Source of the DNA: Lachnospiraceae bacterium
GTDB taxonomy: Bacteria; Bacillota; Clostridia; Lachnospirales; Lachnospiraceae
Length of the DNA stretch: 64,000 nt
Assembly: GCA_900168235.1 (NCBI GenBank)
Contig: FUZG01000004.1
Span: forward strand, 1-64,000
Direction: 5' to 3'
Positions 45,219 through 53,678 of the stretch are shown here, one piece after another; within the stretch, counting starts at the first letter, position 1; each line of letters begins with the position of its first letter. The position numbers were made by a program, and so were the translations under genes. Under the pieces are notes generated by a model that saw only the letters and a list, made by a program, of their open reading frames with translations, was not told the origin of the DNA and ran no database searches.

Positions 45219-47120
45219 ATGAATAAAAAACTTGCAGTAAAACCGGGAACTTTTTCACGTCTCCTGAAATATATCCTGAGTAAATATACGGGAACTATCA
45301 TCATTGTTATGATCTGCATCATTTTCTCAGCACTGTCAGCTACGGTCGCAACAGTTTTCATGCAGAGACTTATTGATGAATGTATCATTCCCGGAATGAC
45401 GACCGGAATGGACAGCGTGTACAAAAAAATGGTATCGCTGATCCTTACAATGGGATTTATCTATGTGCTCGGAGTTCTGGGCAACCTGATCTATACACAG
45501 CTCATGGCTGTTGTAACACAGGGAACGCTGAAGAGTCTTCGTGATGACATGTTTTTCAAGATGGAAACTCTTCCCATCAAGTATTTTGATACTCACGCCC
45601 ACGGCGACATCATGAGTACTTATACTAATGATGCGGATGCGATCCGTCAGCTTATCGGACAGAGTCTGCCGATGATATTTCAGTCTACACTGACTATTGT
45701 ATCTATCTTCCTTATGATGCTCTTTTACAGTGTCTGGCTTACGATAGTTGTTGCCGGTGTATGTTTCCTCATGATGACTATTTCTAAAAAGTACACAGGT
45801 GCCAGCACCAAGTACATGATCCGCCAGCAGGAATCTCTCGCTGCCGAAGAAGGCTTTATCGAGGAAATGATGGGTGGACAGAAGGTCATTAAGGTGTTCA
45901 CTCATGAGGAAGAGAGTGAAAAGAAATTTGACGAATACAATGAAAAACTTTTTATAAATGGTGAAAAAGCTCATAAAGCAGGTAACGTGCTGATGCCGAT
46001 TCTCGGAAACGTGGGAAATCTCATGTACGTTGTTCTGGCGGCGGTAGGAGGAACCCTTGTTATCATGGGGCTTCCGAACTTAAGCCTCAGAGGTGTTTCA
46101 CCTATTTCCATCGGTATCATCGTGTCATTCCTCAGCATGTCCCGTCAGCTCTCACAGACTATCGGACAGGTTTCTATGCAGGTTTCCATGATCGCCATGG
46201 GTATCGCGGGAGCAAGCCGTGTATTTGAGCTTATCGACGAGGAACCCGAGTCTGATGATGGATATGTAATGCTGGTCAATGCTTACAAGGATGAAAACGG
46301 CAAGATCCACGAAACTGAAAAGAAGACGGATTTCTGGGCATGGAAGCATTATCACAAGGACAGTGATACCACAACATATCAGGAGCTTAAGGGTAACATC
46401 GAGATGGTTGATGTTGATTTCGGATACGTTCCTGAGAAGCTCGTCCTTCACAATGTGAGCCTCTATGCAAAGCCGGGTCAGAAGATCGCCTTTGTAGGTG
46501 CGACAGGTGCAGGAAAGACCACTATTACTAACCTTATCAACCGCTTTTATGATATTCCTGACGGAAAGATCCGTTATGATGGTATTAATATAAATAAGAT
46601 CAAGAAACCTGATCTCAGAAGATCACTCGGAATAGTTCTTCAGGAAGTTAATCTGTTTACCGGTACGGTAATGGACAATATCCGTTATGGACGCCTGGAT
46701 GCAACTGATGAAGAGTGTATCGAAGCAGCCAAGCTTGCAAATGCAGATGATTTTATTACGAGACTTCCTGATGGATATGATACGATGCTCACGGGTAACG
46801 GCTCACAGCTTTCTCAGGGTCAGAGACAGCTCATTTCTATTGCCAGAGCTGCTGTTGCGGATCCGCCGGTAATGATTCTCGATGAGGCTACAAGTTCTAT
46901 TGATACACGTACTGAGGAGCTTGTTCAGAGAGGTATGGATAACCTCATGAAGGGCAGAACTGTATTTGTAATTGCACATAGACTATCGACAGTTCGTAAT
47001 AGTAATGCTATTATGGTCCTCGACCACGGAAACATTATCGAACGTGGAACACATGAAGACCTGTTGGCACAGAAGGGTACCTACTATCAGTTATACACAG
47101 GTGCCTTCGAACTGGAGTAA
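45219..47120 (+). CDS. ABC exporter half, catalytic subunit
   Basis: A 633-residue half transporter with six membrane helices and an ATPase domain with canonical Walker A GATGAGKTT and Walker B MILDEATSSID; the signature reads LSQGQRQL. Between membrane and ATPase parts an insertion of ~50 residues rich in charged and aromatic residues (~340-390; TDFWAWKHYHKD) is present, longer than usual. The gene begins two bases after the stop of its partner with AAAGGAGG upstream, so the two should form a heterodimer. Drug or peptide export is likely, the cargo unknown. Confidence 0.92.
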   Translation: MNKKLAVKPGTFSRLLKYILSKYTGTIIIVMICIIFSALSATVATVFMQRLIDECIIPGMTTGMDSVYKKMVSLILTMGFIYVLGVLGNLIYTQLMAVVTQGTLKSLRDDMFFKMETLPIKYFDTHAHGDIMSTYTNDADAIRQLIGQSLPMIFQSTLTIVSIFLMMLFYSVWLTIVVAGVCFLMMTISKKYTGASTKYMIRQQESLAAEEGFIEEMMGGQKVIKVFTHEEESEKKFDEYNEKLFINGEKAHKAGNVLMPILGNVGNLMYVVLAAVGGTLVIMGLPNLSLRGVSPISIGIIVSFLSMSRQLSQTIGQVSMQVSMIAMGIAGASRVFELIDEEPESDDGYVMLVNAYKDENGKIHETEKKTDFWAWKHYHKDSDTTTYQELKGNIEMVDVDFGYVPEKLVLHNVSLYAKPGQKIAFVGATGAGKTTITNLINRFYDIPDGKIRYDGININKIKKPDLRRSLGIVLQEVNLFTGTVMDNIRYGRLDATDEECIEAAKLANADDFITRLPDGYDTMLTGNGSQLSQGQRQLISIARAAVADPPVMILDEATSSIDTRTEELVQRGMDNLMKGRTVFVIAHRLSTVRNSNAIMVLDHGNIIERGTHEDLLAQKGTYYQLYTGAFELE

Positions 47121-47123
47121 TTA

Positions 47124-47771
47124 ATGGACGGAGCAATTTTTGACATGGATGGTCTTCTCTTTGATACTGAGAAGATCTGGCAGAGAAAGTGGCATGATGT
47201 CGCTGATGAAATGGGCGTTACATTGCCTGATGAGTTTAAGAACGAGATCACTGGTTCCAGCGGACCTTTTATGAACAAGGTAGTATGTAAGTACTATCAT
47301 GTGGAGGACGGAGCTGAGATCATTAAAGACGTTTATGAACGTGTGCATACGGAAGCACAGGCACATGTAGATATGAAGAAGGGTGTTGTTGAGATCCTCG
47401 ATTATCTGAAAGACAACGGCTTCCTCATTGCAGTAGCAAGCAGTTCCTCAAGAAAGCAGATCCTGCACAATATTCAGTCTGCAGGTATCCAGAATTATTT
47501 CGATGCTATCGTGAGCGGTGTTGAGCTTAGCCGCGGCAAGCCGGCACCTGATATCTTCCTGAAGGCTGCAGAGCAGATCAAGTGCAGACCGGAAGACTGC
47601 TATGTATTCGAGGATGCGATTAACGGCGTAACCGCCGGACATGCAGCCGGATGCAAGACCGTAATGATCCCGGATATGCTCGAACCCGATGAAGAGACCA
47701 TCAAAAAGACTGTTATGGTCTGCAAGGATCTCATCGAAGCAAAGGAAGCGATCCGCGAAGGAAAGATCTGA
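47124..47771 (+). CDS. HAD-family phosphatase (beta-phosphoglucomutase-like)
   Basis: A 215-residue HAD protein. Motif I IFDMDGLLFDTE, motif II ASSSSRK, Lys in LSRGKPAPDIF, motif IV FEDAINGVTAG. The cap of ~70 residues after motif I is of the beta-phosphoglucomutase/phosphatase type. It could act on a sugar phosphate. It starts 3 nt after the exporter gene with GGAG upstream and so is probably co-transcribed, although a functional link to export is not obvious. Confidence 0.88.
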   Translation: MDGAIFDMDGLLFDTEKIWQRKWHDVADEMGVTLPDEFKNEITGSSGPFMNKVVCKYYHVEDGAEIIKDVYERVHTEAQAHVDMKKGVVEILDYLKDNGFLIAVASSSSRKQILHNIQSAGIQNYFDAIVSGVELSRGKPAPDIFLKAAEQIKCRPEDCYVFEDAINGVTAGHAAGCKTVMIPDMLEPDEETIKKTVMVCKDLIEAKEAIREGKI

Positions 47772-47790
47772 TAATTAAAACAAAATGATT

Positions 47791-47843
47791 AAAGACCGTG
47801 AGGTTGTATATCAAGTTTTATCGATATACACCGCACGGTCTTT
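47791..47843. terminator. Bidirectional terminator
   Basis: AAAGACCGTG (47791-47800) pairs with the CACGGTCTTT ending at 47843, with a further GTATATC/GATATAC stem inside. It separates the exporter/HAD transcript from the small gene on the minus strand. Confidence 0.88.
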
Positions 47844-47844
47844 A

Positions 47845-48045
47845 TCATTTGAATAAATCAAATATAGAAAATGTGGTTTTTCTATAAATTTTGTTGTAGA
47901 CAGCTTTTTTTGGATTTTTAATAAATCCCATACCTTTTTTACCATATCCCGGAATCAGAGCCTTTTTGATGGCACGTTTAGCCCTTCCTGTAGTTCTTGC
48001 TTTCAAACTCTTTTTTAGGCTTGGTTTTCTAAGTCCGAATTTCAT
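47845..48045 (-). CDS. Small basic protein of unknown function
   Basis: A 66-residue, strongly basic protein (many Lys/Arg) with KPSLKKSLKARTTGRAKR, then IPGYGKKGMGFIKNPKKA and an aromatic end. I believe similar short proteins occur in many Firmicutes as hypothetical or phage-associated proteins, but no function is known to me. The second Met (48045) is chosen: AGGGGG lies 9 nt before it, whereas the first Met follows that site directly. Confidence 0.65.
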   Translation of the reverse strand: MKFGLRKPSLKKSLKARTTGRAKRAIKKALIPGYGKKGMGFIKNPKKAVYNKIYRKTTFSIFDLFK

Positions 48046-48139
48046 AAACATCCCCCTATGAATATGTAAAAGAGGTCAAATAAGAATAGACTTCTATTTG
48101 ACCTCTTAAAAGATGCAGCATTATTTTGTATTGTAGTGA

Positions 48140-48709
48140 TTATCTGTAGCAAACGCCGCAAGGTGTTCTTCCCATTGCCTGTGCCTGAGAAAGCGGTACA
48201 GCAACTACACCGTGCTTAATTGTTCTGCAATTTGCAGTATGATATCTGTTTCCGTCACCTGTTGCAGGAATGTAAACGATAGGATCATTTGCAGATGCTT
48301 TCTGCTGAGCCTGTAATGCAGCCGCCTGCTGAGCCTGTAATGCAGCCGCCTGCTGAGCCTGGAGAGCAGCTGCCTGCTGTGCCTGCTGAGCCTGAAGAGC
48401 AGCTGCCTGCTGTGCCTGCTGCTGTTGAGCAAGTGCGAGTGCCTGTTGCTGCTGAAGTTCCTGAGCTGCTGCGGGCTGAAGTGCCTGCATTGTCTGCTGA
48501 GCCTGTGCAAGCTGAACAGTTAAAAGCTGGTAGTTCTGAGCCTGTGTCGGATCAGCCTGAGCGAGAACAGCCGCCTGCTGAACCTGAGCAGTTAATGCAG
48601 CGACCTGAGCCTGAGCAGCCTGAAAGTCAGTCAGAGCGCTTGCATAGCATACGGTGTTCATTGCAAGTACAAACACACCAACAATGAGTAGTTTGAATAA
48701 TTTCTTCAT
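48140..48709 (-). CDS. Secreted Gln/Ala-repeat protein with Cys-rich C-terminus
   Basis: A 189-residue protein: signal peptide (~1-24, cleavage near CYASA), then ~110 residues almost wholly Ala, Gln and Leu, partly as tandem AAALQAQQ units, expected to be a long helix or coiled coil. The C-terminal ~48 residues (VYIPATGDGNRYHTANCRTIK..PCGVCYR) form a small domain with His and Cys spacing (YHTANC, CGVC) like the Ada-type metal-binding module seen at the end of secreted nucleases and similar proteins. It probably works at the cell surface. AAGGAGG lies upstream; a 19-bp A tract (minus strand) is ~52 nt before the start. Confidence 0.75.
   Translation of the reverse strand: MKKLFKLLIVGVFVLAMNTVCYASALTDFQAAQAQVAALTAQVQQAAVLAQADPTQAQNYQLLTVQLAQAQQTMQALQPAAAQELQQQQALALAQQQQAQQAAALQAQQAQQAAALQAQQAAALQAQQAAALQAQQKASANDPIVYIPATGDGNRYHTANCRTIKHGVVAVPLSQAQAMGRTPCGVCYR
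48303..48374 (-). repeat. 24-bp tandem repeat inside Gln/Ala protein
   Basis: Two identical 24-bp units (48303-48326 and 48327-48350) and a diverged third (48351-48374) encode eight-residue AAALQAQQ blocks; looser copies continue to ~48430. Copy number is likely to vary between strains. Confidence 0.9.
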
Positions 48710-48760
48710 CCCTCTAATTCCTCCTTGGATATATTTAATAATTAAACATATGTAGTTTAG

Positions 48761-48779
48761 CGTTTTTTTTTTTTTTTTT
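48761..48779. repeat. 19-bp homopolymer T tract (A on minus strand)
   Basis: Nineteen consecutive T (A on the minus strand) lie 52 bp upstream of the start codon of the secreted repeat protein gene. Tracts of this length are prone to slippage. Confidence 0.95.
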
Positions 48780-48854
48780 CAACAGCTAATTTAAGAAATG
48801 CTTAAGGACTTATGTGCAAAATGTTAAGAAATCTAATTTTATCAGATAACTGGA

Positions 48855-48883
48855 TTGACACGGTCATGTATCGTATGTATAGA
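48855..48883 (+). promoter_or_regulatory. Promoter of truncated lipoprotein gene
   Basis: TTGACA (48855-48860), 17-bp spacer, TATAGA (48878-48883). The leader of ~115 nt to the start contains repeated AAAATGATAAA-like bases. Confidence 0.7.
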
Positions 48884-49003
48884 GGTTATACATTCCGGCA
48901 TAACTTATTTGGAAATGATATAGATTGATAAAAATGACAAAAAATGATAAAGATTGATAAAGAGATTTCTATTTTAAATAATTATTTATCTGAGGGGGTA
49001 AAA

Positions 49004-49513
49004 ATGAAGAGATTTTTAGCACTTGTTTTATGTGTGACGGTATGTGTTTCCTTTGCGGGATGCGAAGGGAAGGGGAGCGCGCCTGCGCCGACGGCTCAGA
49101 CGGAAGAGATGAGCTTTTCCGATGCGAAGGTGAGCTTTCTTGGACCGGAGGGAACGTATACGCAGGAAGCATGTGAACAATTTTTTGCAGAGGAAGGAAA
49201 ATATCTGCCATATGAGACTGTGGGCGATGCTGTGAAGGCACTCGTGAACGGTGATACGGATTATGCGGTGATTCCGCAGGAAAATACCATCGGCGGGGCT
49301 GTTATCGACTATGTGGATACGCTCATAGGGGAGACAAGTGTGTATGTGACAGGTGAAGTGGAACTGCCCATTAACCAGAATCTGCTAGTACTTCCGGGAA
49401 CGGACGTAAGTGAGATTAAGACGGTATATTCCCATAAACAGGGTATCGCCCAGGGCAAAGAGTGGCTGCAAAAAAATGTACCACAATATGATGTGGTGGA
49501 TCGACTTGTCTGA
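49004..49513 (+). pseudogene. Truncated prephenate-dehydratase-like lipoprotein
   Basis: A 169-residue product. A lipoprotein signal peptide (lipobox-like SFAGC) is followed by a Pro/Ala linker and a prephenate dehydratase domain: VSFLGPEGTYTQEA, LVNGDTDYAVIPQENTIGGAV, ELPINQNLLVLPG, HKQGIAQGKEWLQ. In the enzyme the domain continues for ~50-60 residues with the catalytic region; here it stops at VVDRLV, so it is probably a broken gene. The fold is related to periplasmic-binding proteins, so the intact protein may have been a surface binding protein rather than a phenylalanine enzyme (inference). The start is ATG 49004 after GAGGGGG; a promoter and a terminator flank it. Confidence 0.75.
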
Positions 49514-49575
49514 CAACAAGTTTCACATGAAACAATTAAACGACACTTTTGCAAAAAATGATTAAAGACTTGATA

Positions 49576-49607
49576 AAAAAACTCCGATATACAATGCGGA
49601 GTTTTTT
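49576..49607 (+). terminator. Terminator after truncated lipoprotein gene
   Basis: AAAACTCCG (ending 49586) pairs with CGGAGTTTT (49597-49605), then T run. Confidence 0.88.
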
Positions 49608-49648
49608 ATTTTAAAAATTCATTGGTGAGTATGTGAAAGGGGTCAAAG

Positions 49649-52321
49649 ATGCTGAACATTTGCGAACGAATTGATGAGGAACTAACAACCCTGCAGCATG
49701 GCGATAATGTATTTCATGAGGCTTTGGAAAAAGTTAAGGAAGGTGAAGTTCGTTTTCATGTAACAGATAAGAGCGGGCGGGTTCCTGATTATGACCTTGC
49801 GTATACCTACAATATGCTTCTTTTCCCGGAAAATGTTCGGGCGATCATTACGAAAATGACTCAGGGCGGCTCTGTTTATGCGCCGTTCCATTCATATGAT
49901 GAAAACGATAAAGATAATATTTGTCTGGATTTTCTGAAAGCATTTAAGAAGATCGAGTTTGAAGTGATCGATGAATACAGTATCGCAGTGGCTCGTGCTG
50001 CCCTTAAATATACAGATATAGATATTTATTATATTGATGACAGGCTTGAATGGTTTGTTGAAAATTCAGATAAACTGCATAAGGTGGAGAGTTTTTCTAA
50101 TGAACGTGATAAGAATGTGCTCAGAGTAACGCCGAGTCCATTTGAGATGGGTTACACCAAGCGTGACTGGTCAACAGTATTTTCGCTGGCAGCATTCCAG
50201 AATCTGTTTTTTTGGCAGTCCTTTACTGAAGGTCAGAAGGGACCGTTCAAATATGTTGAAGTAGTTTTAACTCAGATCGCAGGAATCGGCGGAATACTGT
50301 CTTACATGTCAATGGTATCCAATGCTGCCTCTACAAGAGGACTCAAGGCATTTTTAAGACCCGGATGCACCAGATATCCGGAGAAATTGCTCTGCAAATA
50401 TTTCAGGGTTAATCCGAAACCTGATGATGCCACAGAAGAAAATACTATCACGATCGTTGATCTCGCCGTATTTACGACAACATGGTTCTGCTGTCAGTAT
50501 CCGGCAAGTTTTGATGAAAGCATCCTTGATGACAATTTTGCGGCAGAGATGCGTGAATATGCAGAGGCAGTTTTAGGCGGAAGAAAAGCGCTTGGCGTGC
50601 TTGCGAGAGGTACAGATTATATTACATCAAATCTCGGCGCAGACAGGACGCATGCGCGGGTTGAACAGATGATTCCGGTGATCCGTGAGTGGATGGAAGA
50701 AGGCGGATATGAGAAGATTTTCCTAGCAACAGAGGATCAGGATAACTTTGATCAAATGAGAAAGGCTTTCCCCGGAAAGATCATTGCTATTTCTCAGGAG
50801 AGAATGAGTGTTGCTGATATGAAGAAAAAGGGAACAACACTTATTTATGAGTTTGAGCAGAAAAGTAATCAGGGTCAGGAGTATAACGATGCCCTTGAAG
50901 ACACCACGGTCAATTATTTCTATGCTCTTTATATCCTGTCAAAATGTGATGCATTCCTCTGCTCAGGACAGTGCAACGGCTGGGATACTGTACGGTCATT
51001 AAACGGCGGAAAATTTGAGCGGGAGAGAAAGCTCATGGTAGTCCTCGAGGGTGATCCCGAGATAGAGAAATGGAAGGAAATCCGTCCTGTAACCGCAGGA
51101 ATGTTTGCAAGAGGCGTTTATCCTACAAGTAAAGCGTTCTTTATGACGAGCCGGTTTGATCTCAATGAGAAGGTTGATCCCGATGCTGTAAGAAAAGCCT
51201 GGGATAAAACATTGAAGGTTTATCCTTATATGTCATATGCGGTGGCGACCAGAGCGGGAAAACTGGTATTGCTGGAAAATGACCGTCCATTCGTCATAGA
51301 AGAGACCAGTGAAGTGATAGAACCCTTTGAAAGAGCGGGTAATTTCCATACGGTGACTTTCTGTTATCTCACAAATACGCTTTGGATCTATGCAGATCAT
51401 GTGCCTTTTGACGGAACTGGATACGAGCGCGTTCTTGAGACTTTCTTCTACCACTATTACTGCATAACAGACGGCAAAGAATATTCGGTTCCTGAAGGTG
51501 TCTATACAGAAAAGGACGGCGCAGTGGATGGGACGGAAATCGATGCATATCAGATGGTAGATGCCATCGATCCGAAGGTCATGATGGCAGGCATGGGCAA
51601 GGGAGACACATTCGTATTAAAGGAATGTATCCGTGATGAGCTGTTTCTTACAAAGGAAGACTGCCGCGGATACTGCATAAGCGTACCGAGCGATGAGTTC
51701 ATGAATTATGCAAAATCTGTGAAGGGAAGTCCGATGTCGCTCCTTTCTGTATTTTTGGCAAGGGCGGTTGAAAGAGTGCATCCTGAGAATAAACTTCCTA
51801 TAAGCACGATGTCTCCTGTCAGCGTACGTAAAGTCATGGGAAATGCAAATTCCCTTCTTCACCAGGTAGTTCATGCGCCTTATGAATTTAAGCCGGAGGA
51901 CCTGGAAAAAGACGATGCGACATTAAACGGCATGTACAGAGGTTTCCTCAAGGGATTTTCCTCAGAGCAGAATATAAAGACCTTATGCGGTGTGTACCGC
52001 GGTATCTGCGAAGGCTACGCAAAGGCATTTGCAGCAGGAGCTCTTGATAATGTGATCATAGAGACGAGATCCGGAATAAAGCCTTCTATAGGTGTCAGCT
52101 ATCTCGGAACCTTAAAAACGGCTGAATACGGAAACAGGATCCGTATGACAGCTTTCCATGCGATGCAGGAAAAGGGCGTCATGCTCCAGGTAACGGAAAT
52201 TGGTGATCATTTCTACATCGACTGGTATCAGGGCTTCCATGGCGAAATGTATGCAAAGGCTATGCGTGATCTGATGATAGAGGCAGGAATGAGCGGCGCG
52301 ATACTGGAGCGTGTTGAATAA
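49649..52321 (+). CDS. Fusion of NodZ-like glycosyltransferase and condensation-type acyltransferase
   Basis: An 890-residue protein with two enzyme-like halves and no membrane segment. Residues ~95-480 resemble alpha-1,6-fucosyltransferases of the NodZ type: GVLARGTDYI (~317), RTHARVEQMIPVIREWM and KIFLATEDQDNFDQM (~355), near-invariant in that family for GDP-sugar binding, and a later LSKCDAFLCSGQCNGW. Residues ~485-890 look like a condensation/CoA-dependent acyltransferase domain: SRFDLNEKVDPDAVRKAW, YADHVPFDGTGY (His-X3-Asp-Gly, ~584) and a C-terminal part with STMSPVSVRKVMG. It could transfer a sugar and acylate the product, for a surface glycan. AAAGGGG precedes the ATG. The substrate and product are unknown. 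Confidence 0.72.
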   Translation: MLNICERIDEELTTLQHGDNVFHEALEKVKEGEVRFHVTDKSGRVPDYDLAYTYNMLLFPENVRAIITKMTQGGSVYAPFHSYDENDKDNICLDFLKAFKKIEFEVIDEYSIAVARAALKYTDIDIYYIDDRLEWFVENSDKLHKVESFSNERDKNVLRVTPSPFEMGYTKRDWSTVFSLAAFQNLFFWQSFTEGQKGPFKYVEVVLTQIAGIGGILSYMSMVSNAASTRGLKAFLRPGCTRYPEKLLCKYFRVNPKPDDATEENTITIVDLAVFTTTWFCCQYPASFDESILDDNFAAEMREYAEAVLGGRKALGVLARGTDYITSNLGADRTHARVEQMIPVIREWMEEGGYEKIFLATEDQDNFDQMRKAFPGKIIAISQERMSVADMKKKGTTLIYEFEQKSNQGQEYNDALEDTTVNYFYALYILSKCDAFLCSGQCNGWDTVRSLNGGKFERERKLMVVLEGDPEIEKWKEIRPVTAGMFARGVYPTSKAFFMTSRFDLNEKVDPDAVRKAWDKTLKVYPYMSYAVATRAGKLVLLENDRPFVIEETSEVIEPFERAGNFHTVTFCYLTNTLWIYADHVPFDGTGYERVLETFFYHYYCITDGKEYSVPEGVYTEKDGAVDGTEIDAYQMVDAIDPKVMMAGMGKGDTFVLKECIRDELFLTKEDCRGYCISVPSDEFMNYAKSVKGSPMSLLSVFLARAVERVHPENKLPISTMSPVSVRKVMGNANSLLHQVVHAPYEFKPEDLEKDDATLNGMYRGFLKGFSSEQNIKTLCGVYRGICEGYAKAFAAGALDNVIIETRSGIKPSIGVSYLGTLKTAEYGNRIRMTAFHAMQEKGVMLQVTEIGDHFYIDWYQGFHGEMYAKAMRDLMIEAGMSGAILERVE

Positions 52322-52419
52322 AAACATTTTTGACATTCTTACGTATTGATTGTATGCTAATATCCTGTCTAAAAAATTTGAGCCAAAAGGCTTAGATATC
52401 AGAAAGGATTTATATTTAC

Positions 52420-53340
52420 ATGGGTATTGTCGTAATCGGAGCAACAATGGTTGATATCAAGGGTTATCCTGATTGTCAGTATATCCCCGGAGGAAGAAAC
52501 GCAGGTAAGATCGTTCAGGTTCACGGAGGCGTTTCCAGAAATATCGCGGAGGATATTGCAAATGTTGAGCTGAAGCCTACATTTGTCACAGCTCTTGATG
52601 ACGGCCCGCTCAGTGCTGATGTACTTAATAAGCTGAAGCGCCATCATGTAAATACTGATTATACAGTTATCTGCGAAAATGGTCTCGGAACATGGCTTGC
52701 CGTTTTCGATAATGAAGGAGATGTAACAGCATCTATTTCAAGCCGCCCGGATCTGTCAGGTATCGGTGATCTTCTCGATGAAAAGGGCGATGAGATCATC
52801 AAAAATGCGGACAGCGTGACAGTTGAGATCGATATGGATTCTACGATCGTAAAAAAGATCACTAAACTTGCAGAAAAGCACGGTAAGAAGGTATTCGCCG
52901 TTGTTTCCAATATGTCTATCGCTATCGAGCGCCGTGACCTTGTGCAGAAGGTTGACTGCTTTGTATGTAATGATGACGAAGCCGGTCTTTTCTTCTCTGA
53001 TGATTACTCTGACAAGACACCGGAAGAGCTTGCTGAGATCATAAGCTGCAAGATCAAGGCTGCAAAGATCAAGCGTATGGTAGTGACAATGGGCGGTAAG
53101 GGCGCAGTTTACGCAGAAGAGAATGGAAACTACGGCGTATGTCCTCCGGTTCCCGTTGCAGTTATCGATACAACAGGCGCAGGAGATGCATTCTTCTCAG
53201 GTGTAACTATCGGTATGACCTACGGAAAGTCCATCGCTGATTCCTGCAGAATCGGTGCAAGACTCGCTTCCTCTGTTATCTCAAACAAGGAAAACGTATG
53301 TCCCAGATTCCTTCCTGAAGAATTTGGCTTAAAAATCTAA
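52420..53340 (+). CDS. PfkB-family carbohydrate kinase
   Basis: A 306-residue ribokinase-like sugar or nucleoside kinase. Signature 1: GGVSRNIAEDIA (~38); signature 2: DTTGAGDAFFSG (~247) with the catalytic Asp. The N-terminus (IGATMVDIKGYP) and absence of a long lid suggest the pseudouridine/nucleoside kinase side of the family, but that is tentative. The gene is 98 bp behind the fusion enzyme and may be co-transcribed or use a promoter in the gap. AGAAAGGA precedes the ATG. Confidence 0.88.
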   Translation: MGIVVIGATMVDIKGYPDCQYIPGGRNAGKIVQVHGGVSRNIAEDIANVELKPTFVTALDDGPLSADVLNKLKRHHVNTDYTVICENGLGTWLAVFDNEGDVTASISSRPDLSGIGDLLDEKGDEIIKNADSVTVEIDMDSTIVKKITKLAEKHGKKVFAVVSNMSIAIERRDLVQKVDCFVCNDDEAGLFFSDDYSDKTPEELAEIISCKIKAAKIKRMVVTMGGKGAVYAEENGNYGVCPPVPVAVIDTTGAGDAFFSGVTIGMTYGKSIADSCRIGARLASSVISNKENVCPRFLPEEFGLKI

Positions 53341-53463
53341 ATAAAAACTTCGTAATTTAACGAATCATTTGAGGCGTGAGCGGCATAAAATTGTCCTGTA
53401 TTGTACTTTTGTCAGAACAATTAAAAAATTGCCAACTTGCGCCTCGATTTTTGATAACATGAT

Positions 53464-53640
53464 GTAAGGGTTTCAAGCTCAAAGGTCGTTCGTGCTTGCA
53501 CGAAAAGAGCTTTGAATTTGAAAGCCGCCAAACACGAGCAAGAAGCGTGAAACGCGTATTGCGAGTTTTTGCAGAATTGCGTCAGCAATTCGTGACATCA
53601 GTAAGGGTTTCAAGCTCAAAGGTCGTTCGTGCTTGCACGA
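53464..53640 (+). repeat. 40-bp direct repeats in hairpin-rich intergenic region
   Basis: The 338-bp gap 53341-53678 has two exact 40-bp copies (53464-53503, 53601-53640; GTAAGGGTTTCAAGCTCAAA...), each ending in the hairpin TTCGTGC-TT-GCACGA. Between them are other inverted repeats, such as AATTGC-GTCA-GCAATT (53574-53589). After the second copy the sequence runs into GGAGGACATAAG. It looks like a dispersed non-coding element or two tandem copies of one. Confidence 0.8.
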
Positions 53641-53678
53641 GGAGGACATAAGTAATAGTTCAAAGGACAGAAATATAT

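Noticed and set aside
48289-48687. 132-codon frame opposite the Gln/Ala-repeat gene
   Set aside because: It is the antisense image of the CTG-rich repeats, with Pro/Glu/Val/Ala repeats and no ribosome site.
53464-53640. CRISPR array
   Set aside because: Only two repeats, 40 bp, with a 97-bp interval that itself holds inverted repeats; no cas genes.
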